From positions 187,647,298 through 187,711,297 of the forward strand of contig NC_134138.1 of NCBI RefSeq assembly GCF_033958435.1: DNA of 64,000 nt, read 5' to 3'. The notes beneath the pieces are model-generated. The model made no database searches, was not told where the DNA came from, and saw nothing but the letters and a program-made list of their open reading frames with translations. Positions 44,576 to 57,182 of the stretch are shown piece after piece. The translations under genes were made by a program, and so were the position numbers. The DNA comes from Carettochelys insculpta (lineage: Eukaryota; Chordata; Testudines; Carettochelyidae). The number at the start of each line of letters is the position of its first letter. Positions within the stretch are counted from its first letter, which is position 1.

Positions 44576-45710
44576 CCAGCAATGTTATCATGATTGCCTG
44601 CAGACGCTTCGGTTACTTGAATGACATGTTCTTTCTTGTCTTTGTCACCCCACCTCCCTCTGGAAGCAGCATAGACTGTGTTGCAGTTGACAGCTGCCTC
44701 TGGAGCTAGGGCATGCACTTTAAGCAGACCTCAAGTGTGAAATTCAGTGGGTTTAAACTTTGGGGGCCTACTGACTCCCCTAGGCCCCCTTAAATGGTGC
44801 CCTAGTTTCTACTAGTGCTTCATGTCCACACAAGCCTCAGTGTGCCTAAAAATGTATTCTGCATTGCAAACAGATGATAAAAATCTGCATATGGATGGCG
44901 AAGATTACACCCTAGTTTCTTTGCCATCTCTTGGCATCTGGGAGGAGAAAGAGCATACGTGGATCTTTTTGTTTAAAGATTTAGGCTGTTTACTCTCTCT
45001 GATACTTTGGATGGCTTTTATTCAACTAACCTGAGGCTTTTTAAAAGTACACAGTAGCGTCCTGTGTTGCATCTGATGGCATTTCCCCTCATTGTGGGGC
45101 ATCTGACAGGAATATGCAAATATATGGGCCTCAATTGGTAGAACCTCACTCAAATTTTATGCTAGTGTAACTGCACTGATTTCACAGATTTATACCACTA
45201 TAAAATGGGAATAATGGTAGCAAATCAGGCTCTGCTCTATAGCTTTGAAATAATTAATATTTGCCCTTTGTTGTTGTTTGTCTTCAAGTGGCTTTCATGT
45301 ACTGTGATTAGCTAGACTAAGCTATTATTATTCATTGGATTATTCAAGCCTAACTATGTTCCCTTGGGTTTCTTTGTAGTCAGAAAGAATAAGGTACAAA
45401 ATTTACATAAAGCAGGCAGAAAACCTCAGAAACATCTATGTTTGAAGCTGGGAAGAGGGAACCAAGGACTAATTCTCTTTGTTCATTATCTTTGTCTTCT
45501 GGGAGACAAAGCCACGATGCTTTCCAATGTGTTCTGCTATCTCATTCTGTTAGGATGAATTCTTCCCAGTTCATAAAGCGCGCTTCATAAATCCTTAAAA
45601 GCGTGTCCAAAGAGAGTCACCTTAGAAGTTAACTGCTAATGTGTACCCTCACTAAATACAACATTAGTGAATTAGAGTTACCTGTCATTAGGACTCAAAA
45701 TTTTGAGGAG
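44576..45710. other. No recognisable gene or repeat
   Basis: Short frames only; no transposon termini or conserved domains seen. Confidence 0.4.
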
Positions 45711-45714
45711 TAAG

Positions 45715-45928
45715 AGGACTTTGAAGTTGCCCCAGCACTTCAAAGTAGCGGCGGGTGAGCCGCGGGTAGACATGTGCTGGTACTTCGAAGTTTAAAACTT
45801 CGAAGCTGCTGTAGGGGGGAATTTGCTTAATGAAGTGCTGCCTATGCATGGCAGCACTTTATTAGTAAACTCCCAACACCCTAATTGTCATCCTTCCTTC
45901 GAAGGAAGGTGGTAGTGTAGATAAGCCC
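45715..45928. repeat. Partial Harbinger-type MITE
   Basis: Contains CACTTCAAAGTAGC and TACTTCGAAGTTTAAAACTTCGAAGC palindromic motifs of the Harbinger termini. The right end reversed is GGCTTATCTACACTACCACC. The left terminus was not found; CTTCCTTCGAAGGAAGG is a perfect 16-bp palindrome with an added base near the right end. Confidence 0.5.
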
Positions 45929-45929
45929 T

Positions 45930-47340
45930 CTGTGTGAAAAGTCCCTTGGTGAACAGAGTGGTCATTTGAGAAAAACTCTGGGAAGGAAAAGGAGAAGGCA
46001 AAATTGTGCCAGTATATAAAATGTTGTATGTTATTACAAGATCTGCTGTAACATAGGAGACAAAAAGTGGAGCAGGGAGACCAATGAAAAGCAGGAGATA
46101 CTCAGGGTTGGGGAGGCAACTAATCCCCTTGTGCCATAGCTAATGATGCCCCTGTGTGAAGCAGGTTTGAAGACACTTCTTTCACTCTGGGTAGCATCTG
46201 CTGACTGAACTATGGCTCAGTCACAATTCCATTTCTGAGTGGCTCCAGGGGCAGCATGGATGGCTACCTGCTGACCTGTACTCTGGGCAGATTGGATTGT
46301 AAGAAATCCAGCTGTTGATCATCCTGATTTTAAATAATTCATTATAGGCTGTAGTGCTCAATCCATCCCAAAACAATTAGGCCAGATCTGGCTCACCTCA
46401 GTGATATATTTTGCATGACACAGGGCTACATTAAAAGAAAATTAGAATTCCAATGGCGAACATACAAGTCAGAATTTTGCCCATACACACCCCATGTGTA
46501 TGCATTCTGAGTCTTATATACACCTTTGGATAATCTGTTTCCCACAAACCCTGCCTCATTTACGACACAGAACTAACTATGCACAATTAAATAGTCAACG
46601 TTTTGTTTTCTCCTCATTGTTCAGTGTGTGGCCACAGACCTTAATTTCTGTGGACTGTTCAAAACTCTGCTCTGTAAACAGAGTTATTAGTTTCTTTACA
46701 TTTTTAATGTTAATTTGTTTTCACAACACCTCTGTGATGGGTGTGTGGTGGGGAACTATCCCAGTTTTACAACATTAAAAAAAAAACATTCACTAATTTT
46801 GGGTGCCCATTTTGAGTTGTCTGTGCCCCGCGTTTATGGAACACTTGTCACTTTCCATGTTCAAAGCACAGCTCTCCTTGACTTCCATTTCACCTGCGTG
46901 CTCAGTGTTCTGCAAACAAGACCCCAGGAAACTGAGTGGAGCATCCATAAAATGAGCAGTCTGTGGCCAATTGTGAAAAGTTTGGTGACACTGGCTTGCC
47001 CAGCATCACAGAGGACCTGAGGTAAAACCAGTTCTCTAGTGCATCATTCATCTGCCTTTGCCACGATGTTCTTCTTTGTTAGCCTGTAATTCCCTACCTC
47101 ATTAATTAAGCACCGACTAACTCCTGTAACAAGTGAGCAGAGGGGCCAACAGATAATGGTCTCCTGTACTGTATAGCCCTGATTTATACCCAGAGCATGT
47201 GCCTCCCCAATGCACTGAATGAGGCACAGGTCCTTGGGGGATGGGAATGTAGTTTGTGATTACTCATTTAAGGACTTTATAATAAGGTATGCATGCAAGG
47301 GGCCACATTAAGGTTGCATAAGGCAGCTGTAGTTTTTCTG
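45930..47340. other. No recognisable gene or repeat
   Basis: Nothing with clear coding or repeat structure. Confidence 0.4.
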
Positions 47341-47345
47341 ACTCA

Positions 47346-47726
47346 CGGTGACCATCTGTCCCAGATTGGGAGGGATGGTCTCGTGTTTGGGACATCAAAA
47401 AGGCATCCCAACTTATTTTTTAAAAGGGAATCACTGTCCTGTATTTGGGCCGGTCCCCTACTCCGCTTCCCTGAGCCTGGAGAAGCAGGGGGAGCGTGGG
47501 CAGCTGGCATTTCCCCAGGGCTCAGGGAGCGCCAGGGGCTGCTGCTTCCCTAGGGTTCTGGGGGGAGGGCTGGCAGCTGCCACTTTCCCAGGGCTCCTGG
47601 GGAGTATCAGCAGCTGCCACCTCCTTCCTGGCTCCCTGGGGCTTGGAGGAGCCACCTCTCCCCCCACCACCCCATATCTCCCTGTCCCGTATTTGGGACA
47701 GGGACATAAGGTTGCCCTATTCTAAC
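47346..47726. repeat. Interspersed repeat, GTCCC-ended DNA-transposon-like
   Basis: Left GGTGACCATCTGTCCCAGATTGGGAGGGA; right TGTCCCGTATTTGGGACAGGGA then GGTTGCCCTAT. The ends are imperfect inverted copies. The centre has four or five tandem CCAGGGCTC(C/A)(T/G)GGG units of about 55-60 bp. Related to 2885-3270. Confidence 0.5.
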
Positions 47727-48560
47727 CTGAGTGCTTGACTTTGCACTGATAATCTTCTTTTAAACATAGTTTGTGTACAATTCCCTTTGTCTGTAAAAAA
47801 GACAAAACCCCAGGAACTCCATCATGTGGCATTCCAGACCTTCCCCTACACACACACATACAAGCATCAGCAGGCTTAGAATCCACCACACAATCCTTAG
47901 ATGCTTAAGCTAAAGGAATAACTGATGGCAATAATAGGTTGTCATCTTTCTGAATCAACACCAGAAGGGAAACCACTATGAGTGTCGGTTTTATAGGGGT
48001 TTTCTGGCAGATGAACAATGGTAAGACTCAGAGATCTTGGGTTCTGTTCCAGGGTCACTTCAGTTAGACACAGAGAGGTTGTAGTTAGCTGGTCAGGAAG
48101 AGGGAGCAAACAAAAGAACACAGGAGCCATGTCTACACGTGCACGCTACTTCGAAGTAGCGACACTAACTTCGAAATAGCGCCCGTCACGGCTACACGTG
48201 TCGGGCGCTATTTCGAAGTTAACTTCAACATTAGGCGGCAAGACGTTGAAGCCGCTATCCTCATCAGGAGATAGGAATAGCGCCCTAGTTTGACGTTCAA
48301 CGTCGAAGTAGGGACCGTGTAGTCGTTGCGTGTCCCGCAACGTCGAAATTGCGGGGTCCTCCATGGCGGCCATCAGCTGAGGGGTTGAGAGACGCTCTCT
48401 CCAGTCCCTCAGCTCAATGGTGGCCGCGTGGAGCGGCCCCTTAAAGGTCCCCTCCCCCTCCCTTCCTGTGCAGGAAGCTGGGGGAACGTGCAGGCGGCAG
48501 CCTAGACACGTGGCCAGCCTGCACATCCCTCAGCCACCCAAAACAGGGCCAGCACCTGCC

Positions 48561-49217
48561 ATGGCTGCCCGGCAGCCCCCCCCAGCGCCCCCAGGGGAGC
48601 CCCCCCAGGGGAGCCAGAGCAGCCAGGTCAGCCAGCCCGGCAGCCAGGCTGGGAAGCGGCAGCGGGGCCCATCCTGGACGGAGGCCGAGCTGCGGGACCT
48701 GCTGGGGCTCTGGAGCGAGGAGGAGGTGCTCCAGGTAATGGGGAGCAAGAGGTGGAACGCGGATGCGTTCGCTCGGCTGGCCGAGGGCCTGGCCGCCCCG
48801 GGGTCACCCTGCCCGCACTCTTGACCATGTCAGGAGTAAGGTTAAGGAGCTGCGGCAGGGTTACGCCCGGGCCCGGGATGCAGCCAGCCGATCTGGGGCC
48901 ACCCCCGTCACTTGCCCCTTTTACAGGGAGCTCAGGGACATCCTGGGCCCCCAGCACACCTCCTCCCCTCCGGCCACCCTTGATACCTCGGCCAATGAGC
49001 CCCAGCAGACCCTGCAGCCGGAGTCCATCCCGGAGGTAAGCCCCGCACCCCGGGGGCCCCCCCTGGAGCCCACCCCCGGGCCATCGCAGGAGGAGGAGGA
49101 GGAGGGGGGCTCCTCCTCTGCAGAGTCCGGGCTGCAGATCCTCCTCCTGCCCTCCCGGAGCAGCAGCCGGGCGTCCGCCCCCCCGGGGATCTCCAGACCG
49201 TGGGAGTGGACCGACAG
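48561..49217 (+). pseudogene. Harbinger Myb/SANT-like protein, exon 1 (element 2), one frameshift
   Basis: Starts at ATG 48561 (MAARQPPPAPPGEPPQ). GPSWTEAELRDLLGLW and GSKRWNADAFARLAEGL follow. A one-base shift near 48800, in the run GCCGCCCCGGGG, ends this frame at 48824. The remainder continues in the next frame (RSKVKELRQGY, CPFYRELRDILG) to donor CAG|GTATGT at 49217. Element 1 shows the undisrupted reading at this site. The glycine run of element 1 is replaced by glutamates. Confidence 0.75.
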
Positions 49218-50040
49218 GTATGTACCCCCGTCTGGTGTACACCCCTGGGGTTGAGGGGCGGGGGTAATAGGTATGTGCCCAGGGCCCCCCACATGCCCAC
49301 ATGGCCATGGCCCCAAGGACAGCAGGGCCATGTCCCTCACAGCAGTGCATCAGCCCCTGCCCCGCCCGCACCCTGCACGACAGTGCCATGCCCCATCCCT
49401 GGGGCAGGGGGAAGTGGAACCTCGAGGGGCCCCCGGGAGGAGGGAGTGGGACACCCCTCAGCAGCAGCAGCAGCATGTGATGGAGTGGGGGGAGTGCAAA
49501 AGGGAGACTCAGGCTAGGTATGAGCAACAAGTTGAATAGCTCCCAGGGCAAAGGATGATCCTGGGGCTACTGCTGGCAGGTGACATCTCTGCCCTGAACA
49601 AAGAGGAGGGAGGAGCCGAGCTGGCTTTGAATCGGGGCAGGGGCTGCAGGTAGAGGCTAGGGGAAGGGAGAGCTGGAAGGCAGCCAGTCTGAGGAGGGGG
49701 AAAGCCACACCCCAGAGGGGCACCCCTTGGGGTCTTCTCCCCAGGACAGGTTGGAAGGACTGTCTCTGACTGCTGTGCGGTCACTCCTGGGAGAAACTGG
49801 GCATCTGTGGCCTAAGAAACCTCTCCTGTCAGACCCTGCTGAGTGAAGTGAGAGTCACTCCCGCCAGGGGACGGGGTGCAGTGCAGGGGGACCCCTGAAC
49901 CCCATCCATCCCAGTAGCATCTCCCGGGGACGGGGATGGGGAACCTGCAGCACAGGGGTGGGGGGACAAGGGTCATGGCTCGGGGACCACACTAACGCCT
50001 GTCTCCATTCTTTTTCCCCCCCTCCTCCCGTGTTCCGCAG

Positions 50041-50618
50041 CTGCACCATCGGAAGGACCGGAAGAGAACGCCGGCGAGGCATCAGTGGTCCCGGAATCCC
50101 CTCTGGGGCCATCGCTCCAGGCAAGCCCCTCGGCGGAGGACCGACCGGCCCCATGGCGGGCTAGACGGCAGACCCCGCAACAGCACCCGACAGCGACGGA
50201 CCCCCAGCTGCTGGCCATCCATCGTCGGCAGCTGGAGGTCACGGAGCAGCGCCTGCGGGTGGACCAACGCCTCCTGGACCTGCAGGAGCGGGCGCTGGCC
50301 TGGTGCCAAGAGGCATGGGGGGCCTACATGGAGACATTCAACCGTCTGGTGGACTACCTGGCCCCCCATGCCGTGCCGGCAGCCGCAGCGCCCGCCCTGC
50401 CTGCTCCACCCGCCGCACCACCTGCTGCTCCACACGTTGCTGTCCCGTCCGCCGTCACGCTGCCACCCGCCACCGAGGGCCAGACCGCCGAGGGACACCT
50501 GGGTCCAGCTGAGACTCGCCAGTCATATCTTCCGGTCCGCCCGGCCCCCAGCCAGCCCCGGACAGGGCTGCGGCCGAGGCGGGGCTCCCAGCCGCCCACC
50601 CCCAGTGCCAGACTATAG
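50041..50618 (+). CDS. Harbinger Myb/SANT-like protein, exon 2 (element 2)
   Basis: Follows a good acceptor (polypyrimidine tract, TTCCGCAG ending at 50040). The open frame encodes an acidic segment, a long helical region (LLAIHRRQLEVTEQRLRVDQ and LLDLQERALAWCQEAWGAYM), and an Ala/Pro-rich tail to the TAG at about 50616. It probably mediates dimerisation or contact with the transposase; this is inferred from helix content only. Confidence 0.65.
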
Positions 50619-51047
50619 GGGCGTGGCCCCCCCTTGTATATAGTTATATATGTCCGAGAAGAGGATTGTTTTATTGACCCATTTCATTTATATTTGTGCC
50701 CCCCTTTGCCCCGTCCCCCCATATAAATAGTTCTCCCCTTCCTTACCATCCCTGGTTTTCTTTTTATTGACCAATGTCTCTGTTATGTGCAATCCCTTTT
50801 ATTATTGTTTTATTTGTACAGAATACTTTTGTTAGAAGAGGTCTTGTATATAGTTTGTTCTTGTTTTAATTATAGTTAAAAAAAAAGTTCTAAAAGAAAA
50901 ACCAGTTTAAGTTCAGCCACACATGCGTGCTGTCATTTGTCCAGGAAAAGTGTGGGGGGGGGGGAGCGGTTGGGTGCTCCGTGGTGTGGGCGTAGGGGCA
51001 GGGAGTGTTGTGGAGGAAGGGGTGGGCAGTGGGGGGCCTGGCAGAGT
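50619..51047. other. Region between the convergent genes of element 2
   Basis: T-rich, with TATATAGTTATATATG near 50636, and an A-rich run at 50878-50886. Equivalent to 11695-12111 and without genes. Confidence 0.5.
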
Positions 51048-51806
51048 TCACCCCGTGGCCTCATCATCAAAGTGGGCCCGCAGGGCCTCCCGGACCCGGG
51101 TCCCTTCGGGGTCCACCTGGCGACTGGGGGCAGCGGGTGGCTGCAGGTCGGCCCTGCCGGCTTCCACAGCCCAGCCCTGATAAAAGGTCTCCCCCTTGCT
51201 CTCCACCAAATTGTGCAGGGCGCAGCAGGCACCCACAATCAGGGGGATGTTGTTGGGGCCCGCATCCAGGCGGGTGAGGAGACATCTCCAGTGTCCTTTC
51301 AGGCAGCCAAATGAGCGCTCCACCACCTGGCGCGCGTGGTTCAGGCGCTGGTTGAAGCGCTCCTGGCTGGCGGAGAGATGGCCCGTGTAAGGGTGCATGA
51401 GCCAGGGCCAGAGTGGGTACGCCGCATCTGAGATGATGCAGAGGGGCATGGTGGTGTCCCCCACAGATATCTCCCACTGGGGGATGTAGGTCCCCGCCTC
51501 CAGCCGGCGGCACAGGCCCGAGTTCCGGAAAATCCGGGCGTCGTGGGTGCTGCCAGGCCAGCCCACATAAATGTCCTGGAAATGGCCCCGGCTGTCCACC
51601 AAGGCCTGGAGGACCACAGAATGGTAGCCCTTGCGATTGATGTAGTGTCCTCCACTGTGATGCGGGGCGTGGATGGGGATGTGAGTCCCATCCAGAGCCC
51701 CGAAGCAGTTGGGGAAGCCCAGGGTGGCAAAGGCCGCGATGGTGGCATCTGGGTCCCCCAGCCTCACGAGCCTGTGCAGGAGCATGGCGTTGATGGCACG
51801 CACAAC
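51048..51806 (-). CDS. Harbinger DDE transposase, exon 2 (element 2)
   Basis: Acceptor CCCTGCAG|GTTGTGCG at 51808-51807; 252 codons to the stop at 51048. Catalytic blocks are all present: GALDGTHIPI, GSTHDARIF, SDAAYPLWPW and RQVVERSFGCLKGHW. The differences from element 1 are scattered substitutions (for example ARIF/ARVF). No stop or frameshift occurs in the exon. Confidence 0.85.
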   Translation of the reverse strand, partial: VVRAINAMLLHRLVRLGDPDATIAAFATLGFPNCFGALDGTHIPIHAPHHSGGHYINRKGYHSVVLQALVDSRGHFQDIYVGWPGSTHDARIFRNSGLCRRLEAGTYIPQWEISVGDTTMPLCIISDAAYPLWPWLMHPYTGHLSASQERFNQRLNHARQVVERSFGCLKGHWRCLLTRLDAGPNNIPLIVGACCALHNLVESKGETFYQGWAVEAGRADLQPPAAPSRQVDPEGTRVREALRAHFDDEATG

Positions 51807-51969
51807 CTGCAGGGAAAGCACATGGGAGAGCACCAATGAGGGGTGAGCAGGGTGTGCGTGGCCCTGCCCTCCCCTGCCCTGCCCTGCCCTCTCCCACCCT
51901 GCTCTGCCCTGCCCTCCTCTGCCCGGGCCCACCTCCCCTGCCCTGCCCTCCCCCCATGGGTCCTCTTAC

Positions 51970-52456
51970 CTCCATGAGGACAGCCCCAACTGTGGCCTTG
52001 CCAACAGCAAACTGCTGTCCCACGGATCGGTAGCTGTCGGGAGTGGCCAGCTTCCAGACAGTGATGCCGAACCGTTTCTCCACAGGGAGGGCACACCGCA
52101 TGGCAGTGTCCTGGTGCCTGAGTGCGGAGGTGAGCCACTGGCACAGCTCCAGAAATGTCTGCCGGCTCATCCTGAAGTTCCTGAGCCAGTGGTCGTCGTC
52201 CCACTCCTCAAGCGCCAGCCGCTCCCACCAGTCGGTGCTGGTGGGGTAGCTCCACAGGCGGTGGTGTGTGAGGCGGGGGTCGGGGGCGGGGTGCTGCAGG
52301 GTTGGGGGTTGAGCCCTGCTGCCCTGGGGGCAGCTCCTCCGGTGTAGCAAGGAGGTGCTCAGCTGCCTCCTGCATGGCATGGATCAGGGCGAGCCCTGCT
52401 CCTGCCGGGAGGGCTGGGTGGACCTCTGGCTGCTGCTGCTGCTGCTGGGGTTCCAT
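51970..52456 (-). pseudogene. Harbinger transposase, exon 1 (element 2), one frameshift
   Basis: The start is ATG at 52456 (MEPQQQQQQ); the frame is open past the GAG that is TAG in element 1. A one-base insertion near 52285, in the C-rich stretch CGCCCCCGACCCCCG, shifts the frame. The downstream frame carries WWERLALEEWDDDHWLRNF and SYRSVGQQFAVGKATVG to the donor at 51970. The lesion here differs from that of element 1. Confidence 0.75.
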
Positions 52457-52817
52457 GCCTGCGTCGCCCAGGGTCTGTGTGCCTATGGCTCCTCAGACCG
52501 CGTGCTGTGCAGGCTGAGCGTGTCTGGGAGGGGCCCTTTAAGGGAGCGGCTAGCTGTTGCCCCGGAAGCGCTAGTCCGCCCGTTGACCCTGTCTGCAGCT
52601 GTGCCTGGCATCCCTATTTCGATGTGTGCTACTTTGGCGTGTAGATGTTCCCTCGCAGTGCCTATTTCGATGTGGTGCTGCGCAACGTCGAAGTTGAACA
52701 TCGACGTTGCCAGCCCTGGAGGACGTGTAGACGTTATTCATCGAAATAGCCTATTTCGATGTCTCCAAATCGAAATAAGCTACTTCGATGTTGGCTTCAC
52801 GTGTAGACGTAGCTAGG

Positions 52818-55800
52818 GAGAGTTAACAGGGTAGGTGAGGGACCCAGGCAAGTAGTGGAGCCAGTAGGATGAGGTGTACAGGGATGCCAGAATAGCTCAC
52901 CCGTTATCTCAAACTGTTTCAAGAAAACAGCCTCATTTCCTAGATATGGGCACCTATTCCTGGACACTGGTGGAGTATCCTGAAATAGCACCTGCCGTGT
53001 AGACATACCAGATAGTCCTTACCTGCTACATACTGAACAATATTTCTGTGCAGTGTAGAATACCAAGAACTGTACATGCCAGAGGACCAAACGGAGGAAG
53101 AGAAGAGGGCTTTTATGGAGGTAGTGCTCCAAGAGAGAGAGAAGGAATCTCTTCACCATGATGCCTTAATAAAAAAAAGTAGGGGAACAAAATCATGCAT
53201 TTTGCTCTTGTTTTTTTTGCAATCTCATAAGTTTACACAGAGGATTTTTGCATAGCTTTGAGGAGTCTGCACGTTTCTGCTCCACAGCAGTAGTCACGGG
53301 GATTTCTGTTGTTGTCACTCTTGATACTCACAGAGATGGGCTACCCAAGTGTATTCCCTAAAGCTGTCTCTTCTGTGTTTGCCATTCTTTCTCTCATTTT
53401 TTGTGTGTTTGCCTTGTTTAGTCTTCTGGCAAATGGGATTGGACTGTAACAGCAGCAACAACAGCATCAGCCCATCTCGACTAACTTCTTTATCATAAAA
53501 AAGGATATTTATTACCATCTAGGAGATATCAGTGTGTTTTGCTTTCTAAAAACTCTCTCCATCTAAGGGCAGGGTGCAGGGAAAGAAATAAATCAAAGAC
53601 ACATTGTTAAAACGAAAGCCTTAATACCGAACTGTTCTTCCTTCCCTTTTTCTGTATTTTTAATAATGTGTTTGCCACAGCACCAAGCCAGCTGAGGTTT
53701 CAGTAGACCAAATCCCAAACTTTGTTTAAAATTACTGATCGTTGGACATTAAGAAAGTTGCATTGACACCTTCAACTTTTTAAGCCTTTATGCTCCATCT
53801 AAATTAACTTGTATCAACTCTCCCCCTGGCTAGCCAAACCTCAGGCAGTTTTGTATTTCAATTGTTTTTGTTTAATTATTTCCCTCTGCTCTGGAACAAT
53901 GCTGTCATTGCTCCTAATAATGCTTCTCTATTTCTTCCTCACTCTCCCTGCGTTGACCAAACTTCATTGTGCGTCAGACTGATGCTCCACCTTCTGTCCT
54001 GGCGTCTCAGAAAGCTCAGGCAACGAACTAAGCTAATTTCATTTTGTTTGTTCTTTCCAGGATCGACAAAAATATAGCATGTTCTGTACTTTTCTAACCC
54101 AACTTGCAGTTTGAGCTCCTGTTGCTAAGCCACAGTTATGCCTTTTCCTGCATTTTAGTCACACTTCTGCTCATGGTTTACGGTGTGACACTGAGCAAAT
54201 TAGTTGTGCCTGAGAGGTAGTCACACTGGCGATTGTGCCATCACTCTTCTACAGGGGGAACTCATTTCTACATGCCTTAATAGTATAACCAGGACCTTAA
54301 CTTGTCCGTGCCTCAGTGTACCTATTGGAAACTAAGAATAAAAACACTTACCAGTCACATGGTGAATTTGGCCTTGCTCCATTAAGGAATTTAAGTAGGT
54401 CCATGCATATAAGCAGCTAAGTAAGCCCCATTATGTGGCTAGCTACATGCCTAGGGTCAGCGCCCTTGAAATGTAAAGCCCTCAGAGATCCTGTAATAAA
54501 TTATGCTATTAAATAAATTCAGGTCTTGCAAGAGCACCTGCCTCTTTCAAAATCATTGAGAAAAAGTCTACAGACTTTGGTGGAGCCAGGAATTCGGATT
54601 TTTTTTCTTAAAGGCAAACTTTCCCTCCGTCTTTAATAAGTATCAGCAATATGTTTGGTGCTATACAGAACAAATAGGTTATCAGTCATAGCCTCAGTTG
54701 GTGATGAATGGTGTAGCGCCATCAGTTTCAATGTAGAAATCACACAGCTGAAGATCGAAACCTATATTTTCAAACTTAGCTTTAAGTGATCTTGATGGTC
54801 TTTTTGCTTAGCCATTTGAATTATTTCTCTTCAATGAGCTAGTGCCTTCATTGGATTGTTCACTTGGGCTGGTTTCTTCTGTGTTTTAAATTGACCAGTT
54901 CTTATCTCCAAGGAATGCACTTTGTAAGAGTGTACATTCTTCTGTATCAAAAGTAAAAGCAATTCCCTGCCTCCAGGAATTACCTTAGAGTTTCTCATAA
55001 TGTTCCAGATAAGACCTCTCCATTTGTATTACATTTACTGAGACGGATTTTTAAAGTTATGCCTTCCTTGAAGACCCAGATATCAAGATTTAATATATAG
55101 TTTTGAGGACAGAATAATAAGGGAATGGAAAAAAATCTTTCTCATTAGGGTCTAAGTTAATTTCTTAACACTTTCTTTCTTTTAAGCACCAGCAGTATCT
55201 TCCATCTCCCAGGTGTGGCATCTTCCAGGGCTTAGAATAGTCTGTTTAGGGGTTCTTTTCCTCCTCCCCAGAACCACATACATTTTGTCTAATGGAAATT
55301 AAGCTATAACCTCCCTGCTCTCCTTACTAGGAGGTTCTTGCCTATTTGCAACATCTAGATTAAGCATTTTTTTCTCACCCCATTGGAATAGATTGGTCAA
55401 ATCTCATATATGTAGGTTTTCGCTCTTAGCCTCAGGACCAGTCTTTTCAGTTCCAGTATTCTCCTTGCCTTCAGTGAAGGTCAGGGAGAACAGAAAGGAT
55501 GAAGGATGGAACCACACTGTGTACTGTTTTATACTTTTTATTCCATGTGGTTGGAGAACACAAGTCCAGGGAGGGCTGGGGAGTATTGTGGAGCCATCAG
55601 TCAAAGAAGAGCAATTCCCCTGGTGTGACTTTGTCCAAATGAGTCACTGAAATGTAATTCCCTTGCTGTTGATGGCCATTGATAAATTTAGGCTTGTGTG
55701 ACAGGATCCCTGGGATGCAATCTAGGACTGTAAAACCACTGTGCCTCCCTTAATTCATTAATCTGGATTGTCTCTCAAAATGATTACTAGTGACAAGTAA

Positions 55801-56468
55801 CAACAGCCTCCAGGTGCTGTTACCACTCCACTGTTGAGGGCTTCAGTAACTCATCCAGAGGTTATGGGCATATTATAGAATTGCACATGGCCTGCAAAAT
55901 GCAGATGGTCAGGTGAGTTTATCATAATAGTTCCTTCGGGCCTTAAACTCTACATCAAGTGATTGACAAGGTTGTTCTCTTCAAATTCCTCGAGCAATGT
56001 GACTGAATACCAAATGTTTATATAGTTTTATCAAAGTATTTCACAATACGCACAAACTGCACATTTTTACTGCAATCAGACGTTGTGTTTGGTCCATTTT
56101 TAAAAACCAATCATAAAATTTAATCTAATTCTGCCTCCTCCAGGCTTTAGCATTTAAACCTAACTTTTTTAAATGGGTCAGCCCAGCCTCACCTAATTGA
56201 TTTAACATCTTTAAAATCTGGGTCATCCCAAGCTTCCTCTTCTAGAGCACTAATGCACAGGGCTGCCTGCCTGCAGCCTGGCCCCTAGATGAAGGCCTAC
56301 TCCAAGACTAGGTCCATCCTGGTGCTTCCCTCTGGTTCCATTCCCAGAGAGCAGGGGCAGGTTTAGTCCTAGATCTCTTCTCTCTGGGTCTCCCTCCACT
56401 TCTCAAATCTCCTTCCTTTATGAAGACACGGTTCTCCCACAGCTTGGTCTGATCATGAATTGAGCCTC
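52818..56468. other. Largely unannotated; partial MITE near 52.9-53.0 kb
   Basis: About 52905-53010 resembles the right part of a short Harbinger-type MITE (CCTGAAATAGCACCTGCC, GTGTAGACATACC). The rest, 53.0-56.4 kb, is AT-rich with no recognisable gene or repeat boundary. Confidence 0.4.
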
Positions 56469-56471
56469 ATA

Positions 56472-57182
56472 GGCTATGTCTACACGTGCACACTACATCG
56501 AAATAGCTTATTTCGATGTAGCGACATCAAAATAGCCTATTTCGATGAATAACGTCTACACGTCCTCCAGGGCTGGCAACGTCGACGTTCAACTTCGACG
56601 TTGGGCAGCACCACATCGAAATAGGCGCTGCGAGGGAACATCTACACACCAAAGTAGCACACATCGAAATAAGGGTGCCAGGAACAGCTGCAGACAGGGT
56701 CACAGGGCGGACTCAACAGCAAGCCGCTCCCTTAAAGGGCCCCTCCCAGACACAGTTGCACTAAACAACACAAGATCCACAGAGCCAACAAGTGGTTGCA
56801 GACCCCGTGCAAGCAGCATGGATCCCCAGCTGCCGCAGCAGCAGCCAGAAGCCCTGGACTAAGGGCTGCTGCACACAGTGACCATAGAGCCCCGCCGGGG
56901 CTGGAGAGAGAGCGTCTCTCAACCCCTCAGCTGATGGCCGCCATGGCGGACCCCGCTATTTCGATGTTGCAGGACGCGGATTGTCTACATGTGCCCTACT
57001 TCGATGTTCAACTTTGAACTAGGGCGCTATTCCCATCCCCTCATGGGGTTAGCGACTTTGACATCTCGCCGCCTAACGTCGATTTCAACTTCAAAATAGC
57101 GCCCAACACGTGGAGCCGTGACGGGCGCTATTTCGAAGTTGGCACCGCTACTTCGAAGTAGCGTGCACGTGTAGATGCGGCC
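56472..57182. mobile_element. Harbinger-derived MITE, 711 bp, TSD ATA (reverse orientation)
   Basis: Ends GGCTATGTCTACACGTGCAC and reversed GGCCGCATCTACACGTGCACG; ATA at 56469-56471 and 57183-57185. It is the reverse complement of the 16.7-kb MITE type and carries the same non-autonomous centre (reverse of CAGGCACAGGGTCTGCAACC, with changes). Confidence 0.85.

Larger units (their letters stand above)
48125..52814. mobile_element. PIF/Harbinger DNA transposon, element 2 (4.7 kb), TSD AGG
   Basis: Left end AGCCATGTCTACACGTGCACG; right end reversed AGCTACGTCTACACGTGAAGC; AGG at 48122-48124 and 52815-52817. Collinear with element 1 and highly similar over the whole length, with the same convergent Myb-like (+) and transposase (-) genes. 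Single-base frameshifts in each gene mark it as slightly more decayed. Confidence 0.9.

Noticed and set aside
47293..47738. Overlapping proline/glycine-rich frames
   Set aside because: Produced by tandem GC-rich units of an interspersed repeat also seen at 2.9-3.3 kb.
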